Source: Pseudomonas linyingensis
GTDB taxonomy: Bacteria; Pseudomonadota; Gammaproteobacteria; Pseudomonadales; Pseudomonadaceae
DNA length: 51,057 nucleotides
Reading direction: 5' to 3'
Assembly: GCF_900109175.1 (NCBI RefSeq)
Contig: NZ_FNZE01000025.1
Location: forward strand, 1 to 51,057
Shown: in pieces, positions 7,141 through 17,905 of the stretch
Layout of the letters: each line of letters opens with the position of its first letter
Numbering within the stretch: position 1 is the stretch's first letter
Program-made: the position numbers and the translations under genes
The notes under the pieces: model-generated
The model's input: only the letters and a program-made list of their open reading frames with translations
The model's database searches: none
Told to the model about the DNA's origin: nothing

Positions 7141-9132
7141 CTAGTCGAAGCGGAAGGAAAGAATGGTGATGTCGTCGCGCTGCGGCAGCTCGCCCTGATA
7201 GGCCGCGAGGCTGGCAACGAACAGATCGGCCTGCTCGGCCAGCGGTCGCCGCGCATGCTCGCGCAGCAGTTCGGTGAAGCGCCGGTTGCCGAAGCCGAAT
7301 CCGTGCTCACCGCCCGCCTGGTCGAGGAAACCGTCGGTACACAGGTAGAAGGTCCAACCCGGCGGCAGCTCGACCTCGAGGTTGGCATAGTCGCCCTGAC
7401 GCTTGTCCGCCAGCGCCCGCCGTGCGCCCTTGAACTCACGCACCTCGCTGCCGTCGCTGGCGAACAGGGCGATCTTGGCCCCGGCGAAGCGCAGCTTCCG
7501 GCCACCAGGGTCGACCCACACCAGGCCGGCGTCCATGTTGGTCGCCAGCCCCCGCGACACCTGCTCCTCGCGCAGCATGCCACGCACGGTGCGGTCGGTC
7601 TCGCGGAGAATGGCCGCCGGATCGTCGACACCGGCCACGCCGATGGCATGGTCGATGGCCGCCTGCGCCAGCATGGTCATCAGCGCACCAGGCACGCCGT
7701 GGCCGGCACAGTCGACCACGCCGAGCAGATAGCCGCCGGCGCGCTCGCGGTAGACGTAGAAGTCGCCGCCGACCACGTCACGCGGCTTCCACAGAACGAA
7801 GTGGTGCTCGCCCAGCGAGGCGGCCAGCTGGCGATCCGGCAGGACGGCGCGCTGGATCAGGCTGGCATAGTCGATCGAGTCGTCGATCTGCTTGTGGGCG
7901 GCGGCCATCTCGCGGTTGGCCTGCTCCAGCGCGTGGGTACGCTCGCGCACCCGGCCCTCCAGCTCGACGGTATGCCGGTGCACCTGCGCCGCCATGCTGG
8001 CGAAGGCCGCCGACAGCTCGCCGATCTCGTCGCCGCGCGCCGGCGGCAGGCGGGTGTCATAGTGGCCGGCGGCAATCGCCTTGGCCGAGTGCTTGAGGCT
8101 GCGCAACGGCTGCAGCAGCAGACGATCCACCGCATAGGCGAAGCCCAGCAGCAGCGCGGCCAGCAAAACCACCAGGGTGCCCAGCAGCGGCCACAGCCAG
8201 CGGTTGTCGAGCACCTGCGCGGCATGCAGGTCGACGGCGGTGAGCAAGTGCCAGCGCAGCGGCGCGATATAGCTGAGGGCCAGCAGTTGCGGCTTGCCCT
8301 CCAACGTTGCCTTGACGATCTGCACCCCTTCCGGCTCGGCCTCGGCGCGGCGCATGGCCGCCTGCAGCGTCTCGCGCTGGTCCGGCCGGGACAGCAGCTC
8401 GAACACCCGCGAGCCGCCGCCACTACCATCGACTCCCGAGTTGAAGGCAATCCGCGCCCGATCCGGATGGGCCTGAATGGCACCGTCGGCGGCGAGGATC
8501 ATCGGCGTCACGCCCGGCTCGCGACTGACCATGAAGTTGTCGAGAAAACCGCTCAGGTCAAGCCCGGTGCCGGCCAGACCGAGCACCCGGGCGCCGTCGC
8601 GGACCAGGATGTTGAACCACACCTTGGTGACCTTGAGCTTGTCGTCGACATTGACGTTCAGGTTGTAGTCGGCCGCCCCCGCCACGCTAGCGAAGAACCA
8701 GGCGTCCTGCGGGTCATGCGGATCCAGCACGTAGCGCGGCTGCACGCTTTGTGGCTGCAGGGCGTCGTTGAAGTAGTAGTGGCGGCTGGCATTGGCGATG
8801 ACGAACCAGGAGTGGTCGTGGAAGTCGCGCTGATAGCCTGCGGCCTCGGCGAAGAACTGCGCCCGCCGCTCGGGGTCGTCCTCGTCCTGCAGCCAGCGCC
8901 GGGTCAGCTGCGCATCGGCCAGTCGCCGCGCCAGCGCCAGCTCGCGTGTCACCGGGGCGAGGATACGCTCGCGGTGCAACAGGGTGAAGTTGCGCGCATA
9001 GGCTTCGCCGAAGTGCTGGCGAATGTCCTCCATGGCCCGCCAGCCGAGCAATACCGCCGGGATCAGTGCCAGCACGCACGCCAGTAGCAAGGCCAGTACC
9101 GACTTGCTGCGCAGCCCCCAGTTCGCCGCCAT
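7141..9132 (-). CDS. siaA: SiaA, membrane-bound PP2C-type phosphatase with sensor domain
   Basis: First gene of siaABCD and its signal input. In P. aeruginosa it dephosphorylates SiaC and so promotes c-di-GMP synthesis and cell aggregation, for example on detergent exposure. The 663 residues comprise an N-terminal membrane helix (about 12-32), a periplasmic Cache-like sensor (about 35-310), a second helix (about 315-340, rich in Leu, Val and Ala), a HAMP linker, a coiled coil, and a SpoIIE/PP2C domain with metal-binding VGGDFY and VVDCAGHGVPGAL. ATG 9132 follows a GGGGGGA ribosome site; an upstream in-frame start at 9213 lacks support. Confidence 0.92.
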   Translation of the reverse strand: MAANWGLRSKSVLALLLACVLALIPAVLLGWRAMEDIRQHFGEAYARNFTLLHRERILAPVTRELALARRLADAQLTRRWLQDEDDPERRAQFFAEAAGYQRDFHDHSWFVIANASRHYYFNDALQPQSVQPRYVLDPHDPQDAWFFASVAGAADYNLNVNVDDKLKVTKVWFNILVRDGARVLGLAGTGLDLSGFLDNFMVSREPGVTPMILAADGAIQAHPDRARIAFNSGVDGSGGGSRVFELLSRPDQRETLQAAMRRAEAEPEGVQIVKATLEGKPQLLALSYIAPLRWHLLTAVDLHAAQVLDNRWLWPLLGTLVVLLAALLLGFAYAVDRLLLQPLRSLKHSAKAIAAGHYDTRLPPARGDEIGELSAAFASMAAQVHRHTVELEGRVRERTHALEQANREMAAAHKQIDDSIDYASLIQRAVLPDRQLAASLGEHHFVLWKPRDVVGGDFYVYRERAGGYLLGVVDCAGHGVPGALMTMLAQAAIDHAIGVAGVDDPAAILRETDRTVRGMLREEQVSRGLATNMDAGLVWVDPGGRKLRFAGAKIALFASDGSEVREFKGARRALADKRQGDYANLEVELPPGWTFYLCTDGFLDQAGGEHGFGFGNRRFTELLREHARRPLAEQADLFVASLAAYQGELPQRDDITILSFRFD

Positions 9133-9276
9133 GAATGTCCCCCCGCCCCCGTCGTATCCACCGCCCAGCGCTACGGCCGGCAAAAGCGGCATTGTGCAGT
9201 GCGCCCGCGCCAAGGGGTATAGGCATGCGCCAAAAAAGCGTCTGCCCCCCCGCCGGCCGGCGCACCAGGCACACCA

Positions 9277-10317
9277 TCAGGGTGCCGGGTTGGGCTGCAC
9301 GCTGTGGATACGCTCGATACCGGCCAGCAGCTCGTCGCTGAGGGTCAACTCGAGGCTGGCCAGGTTGCTGTCCAGCTGCTCGAGGCTGGTGGCGCCGATG
9401 ATGTTGCTGGTCAGGAACGGCCGGCTGCTGACGTAGGCCAGCGCCAGCTGCGCCGGATCGACGCCATGCTCGCGGGCCAGCGCGACGTAGGCGCTGGCCG
9501 CCTGGCGGGCCTGCGGGTTGTTGTAGCGCTGGAAACGCTCGAACAGGGTCAGGCGCCCCTTGGGCGGCTGCGCGCCATTCTCGTACTTGCCGGAGAGCAG
9601 ACCGAAGGCCAGCGGCGAGTAGGCCAGCAGACCGACCTGCTCGCGAATGGCCATTTCCGCCAGACCCACCTCGAAACTGCGGTTGAGCAGGTTGTAGGGG
9701 TTCTGGATCGACACCACCCGTGGCCAGCCACGGGTCTCGGCCAGGTGCAGGAAACGATGCACGCCCCAGGGCGTCTCGTTGGACAGGCCGATGTGGCGGA
9801 TCTTGCCGCTCTGCACCAGCTCGGCGAGCACCTCCAGCGACTCCTCGATCGGCGTCATGTGCGCCTCCGGATCGTGGCGATAGCCGAGCTGGCCGAAGTA
9901 GTTGGTCTGCCGGTCCGGCCAGTGCAGCTGGTAGAGGTCGATGTAGTCGGTGTGCAGACGCTTGAGGCTGCCCTCCACCGCAGCGATCAGGTTGGCGCGG
10001 TCGTGGTGCGGACGGCCACCGCGGATGTGGTTGATGCCGTTGCCCGGCGCCGCCGCCTTGCTGGCGATGATCCACTGGTCGCGCCCGCCGTGACGCTGCA
10101 AGTAGTGGCCGATGATGGTTTCGGTGGCACCACAGGTCTCGGCCTTCGGCGGCACCGGGTACATCTCGGCGGTGTCGATGAAGTTGATGCCGGCCGCCTG
10201 GGCGCGGCGGATCTGCTCGAAGCCTTCGGCTTCGCTGTTCTGCTCGCCCCAGGTCATGCTGCCGAGCGCCAGCGCGCTGACCTGGATGTCGGTTCTGCCG
10301 AGAGGGCGGTAAATCAT
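9277..10317 (-). CDS. tas: Tas-like NADP(H)-dependent aldo-keto reductase
   Basis: A 346-residue (beta/alpha)8 oxidoreductase of the length of E. coli Tas. The catalytic tetrad is visible as Asp48 (FIDTAEMY), Tyr53, Lys87 (IIASKAAA) and His132 (YQLHWPDR). SNETPWG and a C-terminal IIGATSLEQL contribute to NADPH binding. The physiological substrate of Tas is not established. ATG 10317 has AGGAG 8 bp upstream. The gene follows the MASE3 GGDEF-EAL gene by 88 bp with an inverted repeat between, so co-transcription is uncertain. Confidence 0.88.
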   Translation of the reverse strand: MIYRPLGRTDIQVSALALGSMTWGEQNSEAEGFEQIRRAQAAGINFIDTAEMYPVPPKAETCGATETIIGHYLQRHGGRDQWIIASKAAAPGNGINHIRGGRPHHDRANLIAAVEGSLKRLHTDYIDLYQLHWPDRQTNYFGQLGYRHDPEAHMTPIEESLEVLAELVQSGKIRHIGLSNETPWGVHRFLHLAETRGWPRVVSIQNPYNLLNRSFEVGLAEMAIREQVGLLAYSPLAFGLLSGKYENGAQPPKGRLTLFERFQRYNNPQARQAASAYVALAREHGVDPAQLALAYVSSRPFLTSNIIGATSLEQLDSNLASLELTLSDELLAGIERIHSVQPNPAP

Positions 10318-10348
10318 CGGGAACTCCTGCACGAAGGTGACTGAACGG

Positions 10349-10373
10349 ATCTGCGGCTAAATGTACCGCAGAT
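10349..10373. repeat. Inverted repeat upstream of the aldo-keto reductase
   Basis: ATCTGCGG (10349-10356) and CCGCAGAT (10366-10373) form a perfect 8-bp dyad with a 9-nt centre. It sits between two minus-strand genes. It could be a terminator stem without a T-run or an operator for the reductase gene. Confidence 0.45.
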
Positions 10374-10405
10374 GCCGCCACGCGCACCGACCGGCAGCCG
10401 CCAAC

Positions 10406-13339
10406 TCAGGACATGGCGGGCGTCCGACCGCCGGCTGTCACCTGCCGGCGCTGGCACACGAAGTTCTCGAACTCCGCGGCGGACAGCGGCCTGGCAAACA
10501 GGTAGCCCTGCACCTCGTCGCAACCGAGGCGCTCGAGCTCGGCCAACTGCGCGGCCGTCTCGACCCCTTCGGCGATGGTCAGCATGCCCAGGCTCCCGGC
10601 CATGCCCAGAATCGCCCGCACGATCGACTGGTCGTGACCGTCCTCGCTGATCTGGCGGACGAAGGACTGGTCGATCTTCAGCTTGTGGACCTGAAAACTC
10701 TTGAGGTAGCTGAGCGACGAATAGCCGGTACCGAAATCGTCGACCGACAGCAGCACGCCGAGGGCATGCAGGCGGCGCACCACCGCGATGGCCGCCGCCG
10801 GATCGTGCATGGCCACGCTCTCGGTCAGCTCCAGCTCCAGGCAGTGGGCCGGCAGGCCGCTCTCCTGCAGGACATCCACCACCAGCTCGACCAGCCCCGG
10901 GTGGCGGAACTGGGCCAGCGACAGGTTCACCGCAATGGTCATGTCCGGCGGATAGCCCTGGTCCAGCCAGGCCTTCATCTGCCGCACCGCGCTGCGCAGC
11001 ACCCATTCGCCGATCGGCAGGATCAGCCCGCTGCCCTCGGCGATGGGGATGAATTCGCTCGGGCTGATCACCCCCAGTTGCGGGTGGGTCCAGCGCAGCA
11101 GGGCTTCGGCGCCGACCAGTCGCTGTCCAGCGATGCTCACCTGCGGCTGGAAGCACAGGTGCAGTTCGCGGTTGTCCAGCGCCTGGCGCAAGGCACTTTC
11201 CAGCTGCAGGATGCGCGTGGACTGGCGCTGCATCTCGCTGGTGAAGAAGCGGTAACCGTTGCGGCCCTCCTGCTTGGCACGGTGCATGGCGATGTCCGCG
11301 CGCTGCGCCAGGCTCTCGAAGTCGCGGCCGTCCTCGGGGAACACCGCGATGCCGATCGAGGTGGTCACCACCAGACCGTGCTCCTCGATCCGGCAGGGCG
11401 TGGCCAGCAGCGCCTTGAGCCGCTCGGCGACATGCGCGGCGCCCTTGGCATCGGTGTAGGGCAATACCAACACGAACTCGTCGCCGCCCTGGCGCGACAG
11501 GGTGTCCTCGTCACGCAGCACCGACTTCAGGCGCTGGGCGACCTCGACCAGGAAGGCGTCGCCCACCCGGTAGCCCAGAGAATCGTTGATGTGCTTGAAG
11601 TGATCGAGATCCAGGTACAGCACCGCCAGCGGTTGGTGACTGCGCTCGGACAGGCTCAGTGCCTGTTCGCAACGGGAGGCGAACAGCTTGCGGTTGGGCA
11701 GGTCAGTCAGCGCATCGAAATGGGCCAGGCGCTCGATGCGCTGCTCGTCCAGCTTGCGCTGGGTGATGTCTTCCTTGATCGCCAGGTAGTGAGTGGGCAG
11801 GCCGGCATCGTCGAACACCGGCGAGATCAGCACCGACTCGGTGTACTCGCTGCCGTCCTTGCGCCGGTTGACGAACTCGCCGCGCCAGGTATTGCCGCTG
11901 GTGAGCTGCTGCCACATGTCGTCATAGGTGGCTTGCGGCGTCTTGCCGGAGTGCAACAGTTTCGGATTGCAGCCCATGGCCTCCTCCAGGCTGTAGCCGG
12001 TCGCCCGGGTGAAGGCCTGGTTGGCGTATTCGATGCGCGCGGCGAGATCGGTGATGACGATGGTGCTCGCGCTCTGCTCGACGGCCTGGCTCAGCTTGCG
12101 CAGGGTGGCCTGGTCGCGGGTGCGCGCGGTGATATCGCGCGACAGCATGACCAGGCGCGGCGCCTGATGTGGCGCCTGGCGCATCAGCGACACCGACAGC
12201 TCGAACCAGTGGTTGCCGTCGTCCAGCGGGATCTGCACCTGCCGGCCGGTCGAATAGCCGTGGGCCAGCGCCTCCTGCAGCGCCGCCATGCAGGTCCGCG
12301 CGCTCTCGAGCGGCAATGCCTCGTAGAGAGTCCGGCCGAGCAACTGGGCGGCCGCTGCGGCCAGCTGCTCGCTGCGCGGTGCGTGCACCTGCAGATAGCG
12401 ACCGTCCGCGTCGAACTCGAACAGCAGGTCGGGAATCGCCTCGAGAATCGCCTGCGCGTGCTGGCGGGCTTCGCTCAGCGCCCGGTAGGGGGCGGCGATC
12501 ATCTCGACGAACACGGCGCGATACAGCAGCAGGTAGGCCAGCACCTTGTAGACGTGGCCCATCAGGTTGAACACATCGGTGGCCGAGGCGTACAGGGTGA
12601 AGAATCCCTCGCTGAGGATCATCGCCAGCACAGCGCCGAGCAGCAGCGAAACGTTGAAGTCACCGGCCTGGCGCAGGCGGCCGAGCAGCACGCCGACGGT
12701 CAGCAGGTGCACGACGATCACCCCGTACTCCGCACCCAGCTTGAAGGCGGTGAGCCCCTGCCCGGCCACGAAGGTCGACGGCAGCCACTGCGGGTGGTAG
12801 AGAAACACCCAGTGAGCCACGGCCACGCCGGACAGCACGCCCAGCAGGGGTAGCCAGCGTCGCCGCGCCAGCCGCCGGTCCTGGGCGACGCCGATCGCCG
12901 ACCAGGGCAGCCAGGCCACCAGCAACAGGGCGCCGGCGGCCAGGTAGCGGGCCACCAGCCAGAAGTGGATGGCCTTTTCCACCCCGCTGGGGGTCACGTA
13001 GTCAGGCATCCCCCGGTACGACAGCATGTGGGAAAAATCGAGGATGGCCACGCCGAGAAAGCCGCAGGCCAGCAGCAGGATGTTGCGCTGCGGGTGCAGG
13101 CTGTGGGTGTTCCAGCCGACGGCAAAGACCAGGACCGCCACGGCGATGGCCGTGGTTTCCAGCAGCATGTGCCAGGCCAGGTAACCGTCGACATGCGGCA
13201 GCGCCCCGCCGAACTGAGTCGTCAGCAGCACGCCGGCCAGCAGGAGGACCAGAACCGCCAGTGGCTGGCCGAGGAATTCCCGGTGTTGCGGGTGAACCCG
13301 CTTCAAGCCCAATCGCACGCGCTCACTACCCCTATCCAT
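10406..13339 (-). CDS. MASE3-PAS-PAS-GGDEF-EAL cyclic-di-GMP signalling protein
   Basis: A 977-residue inner-membrane protein. Residues about 20-280 hold seven or so hydrophobic helices with DFSHMLSYRGMP, characteristic of the MASE3 sensor. Two PAS domains follow (about 295-420 and 425-550; the second has YANQAFTRATGYSLEE). Then come a GGDEF domain with intact GGDEF (near 616) and an EAL domain with EALLRW (near 743), DDFGTGYSSLSYL and KIDQSFV. Both catalytic motifs look intact, so it could make or break c-di-GMP; the net direction cannot be read from sequence. The start at 13339 has a poor ribosome site. It is monocistronic or leads into the reductase. Confidence 0.88.
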   Translation of the reverse strand: MDRGSERVRLGLKRVHPQHREFLGQPLAVLVLLLAGVLLTTQFGGALPHVDGYLAWHMLLETTAIAVAVLVFAVGWNTHSLHPQRNILLLACGFLGVAILDFSHMLSYRGMPDYVTPSGVEKAIHFWLVARYLAAGALLLVAWLPWSAIGVAQDRRLARRRWLPLLGVLSGVAVAHWVFLYHPQWLPSTFVAGQGLTAFKLGAEYGVIVVHLLTVGVLLGRLRQAGDFNVSLLLGAVLAMILSEGFFTLYASATDVFNLMGHVYKVLAYLLLYRAVFVEMIAAPYRALSEARQHAQAILEAIPDLLFEFDADGRYLQVHAPRSEQLAAAAAQLLGRTLYEALPLESARTCMAALQEALAHGYSTGRQVQIPLDDGNHWFELSVSLMRQAPHQAPRLVMLSRDITARTRDQATLRKLSQAVEQSASTIVITDLAARIEYANQAFTRATGYSLEEAMGCNPKLLHSGKTPQATYDDMWQQLTSGNTWRGEFVNRRKDGSEYTESVLISPVFDDAGLPTHYLAIKEDITQRKLDEQRIERLAHFDALTDLPNRKLFASRCEQALSLSERSHQPLAVLYLDLDHFKHINDSLGYRVGDAFLVEVAQRLKSVLRDEDTLSRQGGDEFVLVLPYTDAKGAAHVAERLKALLATPCRIEEHGLVVTTSIGIAVFPEDGRDFESLAQRADIAMHRAKQEGRNGYRFFTSEMQRQSTRILQLESALRQALDNRELHLCFQPQVSIAGQRLVGAEALLRWTHPQLGVISPSEFIPIAEGSGLILPIGEWVLRSAVRQMKAWLDQGYPPDMTIAVNLSLAQFRHPGLVELVVDVLQESGLPAHCLELELTESVAMHDPAAAIAVVRRLHALGVLLSVDDFGTGYSSLSYLKSFQVHKLKIDQSFVRQISEDGHDQSIVRAILGMAGSLGMLTIAEGVETAAQLAELERLGCDEVQGYLFARPLSAAEFENFVCQRRQVTAGGRTPAMS

Positions 13340-13587
13340 GAGAAGCGCCGCCAGCCCGTTGGCTGTCGAAAATCGCCAGTGTGACGATTGTCCGCGGCAC
13401 CAATGTGACGCGCGACTGTGCCTGTCTGCCCGGCAGGCGTCAATGATTGTCTGCGCGCACGAGGAAAGCGCGAAAATCGGTGCCTTATGCCGTTATTTTG
13501 ACGACAGATCCCAAAAGTAGCGACATAGACCTGCACCGCCAGCCAGTGCCATCGCCGTCGTCGACACCCTGTTTCTTCGCCCGCGGA

Positions 13588-14772
13588 TCAGCGGTACAGA
13601 TCCGCCCGACTCCACGGCAGATCGTGGGAGCCGTCCGCGCGCGGGCGCACTGCGAGGATCTGGTGTAGATTGATCCAGTCGCGCTCGAAGCCGTAGGCGC
13701 AGCCGGCCAAATACAGCCGCCAGATGCGCAAGGCCCGTTCCGGAACCAGCCGGGCCGCCTCCTCCAGATGCTGCTCCAGGCGCTCGCTCCAGAAGCGCAG
13801 GGTGCGCGCGTAGTGCAGACGCAGGCTTTCCACGTCCACCACCTCCAGCCCTTCGTCGCTCATCCGCGCCACCGCGGTGGCCAGGTGCGGCAGCTCGCCA
13901 TGGGGGAACACATAACGGTCGATGAATTTGCCGGCCCCCCGGCCAACCGGCCGGCCATCGGTGTTCTTCGCGGTGATGCCGTGGTTCATCACCAGTCCGC
14001 CGGGTCTCACCGCCTGATACAGGGTGCGAAAGTACAGGCCCAGATTGGCGTGACCGACGTGCTCGAACATGCCGACGCTGACCACCTTGTCGAAACGGCC
14101 ATCGCTGGGCAGGTCGCGGTAGTCCTGCAGCTCCAGCTGCACGCGATCCTGCAGGCCCTCGGCCGCCACCCGCTCGCGCGCCAGCTTGAGCTGCTCGCCG
14201 CTGAGGGTGATGCCGTAGACCTCGGCACCGAACTCACGGGCGGCAAAGCGCGCCAACCCACCCCAGCCGCAACCGACGTCCAACAGCCGCTCACCGGGCT
14301 GCAAACGCAGCTTGCGGCACAGGTGACGCAGTTTGGCCTGCTGGGCAGTATCCAGGTCTTCCGTGCCGGTCTCGAAGTAGGCGCAGGAATAGACCATGTC
14401 ACGGTCCAGCCACAGCCGGTAGAAGTCGTTTGAGAGGTCGTAGTGGTAGTGGATGTCCTCGGCATCGCTGGCCTTGTCGTGGGCCGGCCGCTGGGGCGCA
14501 GCCGCATCCGCCTCGCCGAGCAGCGCCCCACTGAGCGCATCGGCGATGCGCATCACCGCGTCGATCGGCCCCTGGATATCCATCGCTCCCTCGACATAGG
14601 CACTGCCCAGCAGGTCGAGGCTGGGACTACCGAGCCGGCTGAGCAGTTGCGGATCGCGCACCACCAGCGTCACCTGCGGCTCGGGGCCGAGATCCAGTTG
14701 ATGACCGTCCCATAGCCGCAGTCGCAATGGCAGTTGCAGATTGCGCAGGACGGGCGGAAGCATCGCCAGCAT
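13588..14772 (-). CDS. cfa: Cyclopropane-fatty-acyl-phospholipid synthase family protein
   Basis: A SAM-dependent enzyme that methylenates cis double bonds of membrane phospholipid acyl chains. The 394-residue protein has an N-terminal lipid-binding region (about 1-95), the conserved HYHYDLSNDFYRLWLD motif near 110-125, the SAM-binding loop LLDVGCGWGGLA (about 165-176), and GMFEHVG near 235. Pseudomonads usually carry more than one family member, so this may be a paralog with a modified substrate. ATG 14772 is chosen over TTG 14778 because AGGGGA lies 7 bp upstream. A parS site and the glmS terminator lie just upstream. Confidence 0.88.
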   Translation of the reverse strand: MLAMLPPVLRNLQLPLRLRLWDGHQLDLGPEPQVTLVVRDPQLLSRLGSPSLDLLGSAYVEGAMDIQGPIDAVMRIADALSGALLGEADAAAPQRPAHDKASDAEDIHYHYDLSNDFYRLWLDRDMVYSCAYFETGTEDLDTAQQAKLRHLCRKLRLQPGERLLDVGCGWGGLARFAAREFGAEVYGITLSGEQLKLARERVAAEGLQDRVQLELQDYRDLPSDGRFDKVVSVGMFEHVGHANLGLYFRTLYQAVRPGGLVMNHGITAKNTDGRPVGRGAGKFIDRYVFPHGELPHLATAVARMSDEGLEVVDVESLRLHYARTLRFWSERLEQHLEEAARLVPERALRIWRLYLAGCAYGFERDWINLHQILAVRPRADGSHDLPWSRADLYR

Positions 14773-14849
14773 GTCCAATCCCCTTTCATGGAAGCCATGT
14801 CAAGGGTAGACCAGTTCGGCGGGATTGTCGGACGCCGGGGCGACGCCGA

Positions 14850-14865
14850 TGTTCCACGTGGAACA
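14850..14865. promoter_or_regulatory. parS centromere site (perfect 16-bp palindrome)
   Basis: TGTTCCACGTGGAACA, the full pseudomonad parS consensus bound by ParB, in the intergenic DNA between glmS and cfa, about 20.7 kb from oriC. Confidence 0.93.
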
Positions 14866-14917
14866 CTGGGGATTGTCCGCCGGGTTCGTGCCCCGGAAAT
14901 CGCTCCGCCGAAAACGA

Positions 14918-14943
14918 CAATGCCCGGCTTGGACCGGGCATTG
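14918..14943 (-). terminator. Rho-independent terminator of glmS
   Basis: A perfect 10-bp stem CAATGCCCGG/CCGGGCATTG with a 6-nt loop. On the minus strand it is followed by TCGTTTTC. It lies 27 bp beyond the glmS stop codon. Confidence 0.85.
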
Positions 14944-14970
14944 TGGTAACCGCAAAATAGCCGAAACGCC

Positions 14971-16806
<1,836 letters not shown>

Positions 16807-16817
16807 GCGGGCTCTCC

Positions 16818-17591
16818 TTATCGGTTTTCAACGGCGGCACAGACCAGTTTGGTCCCGCGCGCCAGAATCTGCTCACGCACCTCGGGCTCGAGGCGCTCGT
16901 CGGTTATCAGCGTATGGATGCTGCCCCATGGCAGCTCCAGGTTGGGCATGCGCCGGCCGACCTTGTCGGCCTCGAGCATGACAATCACTTCGCGGGCCAC
17001 TTCGGCCATGACCCGCGAGAGGCCCAGCAGCTCATTGAAGGTGGTGGTGCCGCGCGCCAGGTCGAGACCGTCGGCGCCGATGAACAGCTGGTCGAAGTCG
17101 TAGGAGCGCAGCACCTGCTCGGCGACCTGGCCCTGGAACGACTCGGAATGCGGATCCCAGGTACCGCCAGTCATCAGCAGCACCGGCTCCTGCTCCAACT
17201 CGCGCAGGGCGTTGGCCACGTTCAGCGAGTTGGTCATCACCACCAGGCCCGGGCGGCGGTCCAGCTCGGGGATGAGCGCGGCGGTGGTGCTGCCGCTGTC
17301 GATTATGATCCGCGCATGCTCGCGGATGCAGGCCGCAGCGGCACGGGCGATGGCCTGCTTGTACGGCGACACCGGCTGGCTCGGTTCGGCGACCAGCTCG
17401 TGGGGCATCGGCAGAGCGCCGCCGTAGCGACGCAGCAGCAGACCATTGCTCTCCAGCGCAGCCAGGTCCTTGCGGATGGTCACTTCCGAGGTTTCGAAGT
17501 GGCGGGCCAGCGCGTCCACGTGCACCTCGCCCTGCTCGGCGAGCAGGGCGAGGATGGCGTGGCGACGTTGCGGTGTGTTGCGTTTCGACAT
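16818..17591 (-). CDS. glmR: DeoR-family transcriptional regulator GlmR
   Basis: A 257-residue DeoR-type regulator with an N-terminal winged helix ([26 protein letters not shown], in shortened form [13 protein letters not shown] at about 33-45) and a C-terminal sugar-phosphate sensor ([18 protein letters not shown]). It sits in glmU-glmR-glmS as in P. aeruginosa, where GlmR affects amino-sugar metabolism and antibiotic susceptibility. It probably senses a hexosamine phosphate. [11 protein letters not shown] at 17591 is taken as the start; a longer frame to 17630 is possible, and neither has a strong ribosome site. Confidence 0.88.
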   Translation of the reverse strand: MSKRNTPQRRHAILALLAEQGEVHVDALARHFETSEVTIRKDLAALESNGLLLRRYGGALPMPHELVAEPSQPVSPYKQAIARAAAACIREHARIIIDSGSTTAALIPELDRRPGLVVMTNSLNVANALRELEQEPVLLMTGGTWDPHSESFQGQVAEQVLRSYDFDQLFIGADGLDLARGTTTFNELLGLSRVMAEVAREVIVMLEADKVGRRMPNLELPWGSIHTLITDERLEPEVREQILARGTKLVCAAVENR

Positions 17592-17659
17592 GCCTAAGTT
17601 TCGATTCGTAACTTTATAGGTGTGAATCAAAACTCAGGAACGGACGAGCGTCAAGCACC

Positions 17660-17873
17660 TGTGGACAGAACTATCCACAGAATGATGGATGGTCTGTTCA
17701 TACATGGAGGTTGAAAGGCTTGTGGATAAAAACATCCAAGCGAGAAGTTATGTTTATCCACAGGGCCAGATAGGATGACGATACTTGCCCTCTGTGGAAA
17801 AGTCTGTATCAGCTTGTCCACAGAGGAATGGGCACCTGGCCGGCATGGCGCCTGCATCAAATGGTTATCCACA
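17660..17873. other. DnaA-box cluster in the 314-bp glmU-glmR spacer
   Basis: Three perfect 9-mers are present: TGTGGATAA at 17721-17729 and TTATCCACA at 17754-17762 and 17865-17873. Near matches are CTATCCACA 17671, TGTGGAAAA 17793, TTGTCCACA 17814 and a weaker TGTGGACAG 17660. The spacer 17592-17905 contains no gene and must also hold the glmR promoter. DnaA could regulate glmRS or be titrated here; both are inferences. Confidence 0.75.
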
Positions 17874-17905
17874 AGCGAGCGCCGCACACCGCCACAGTAC
17901 GAGCT

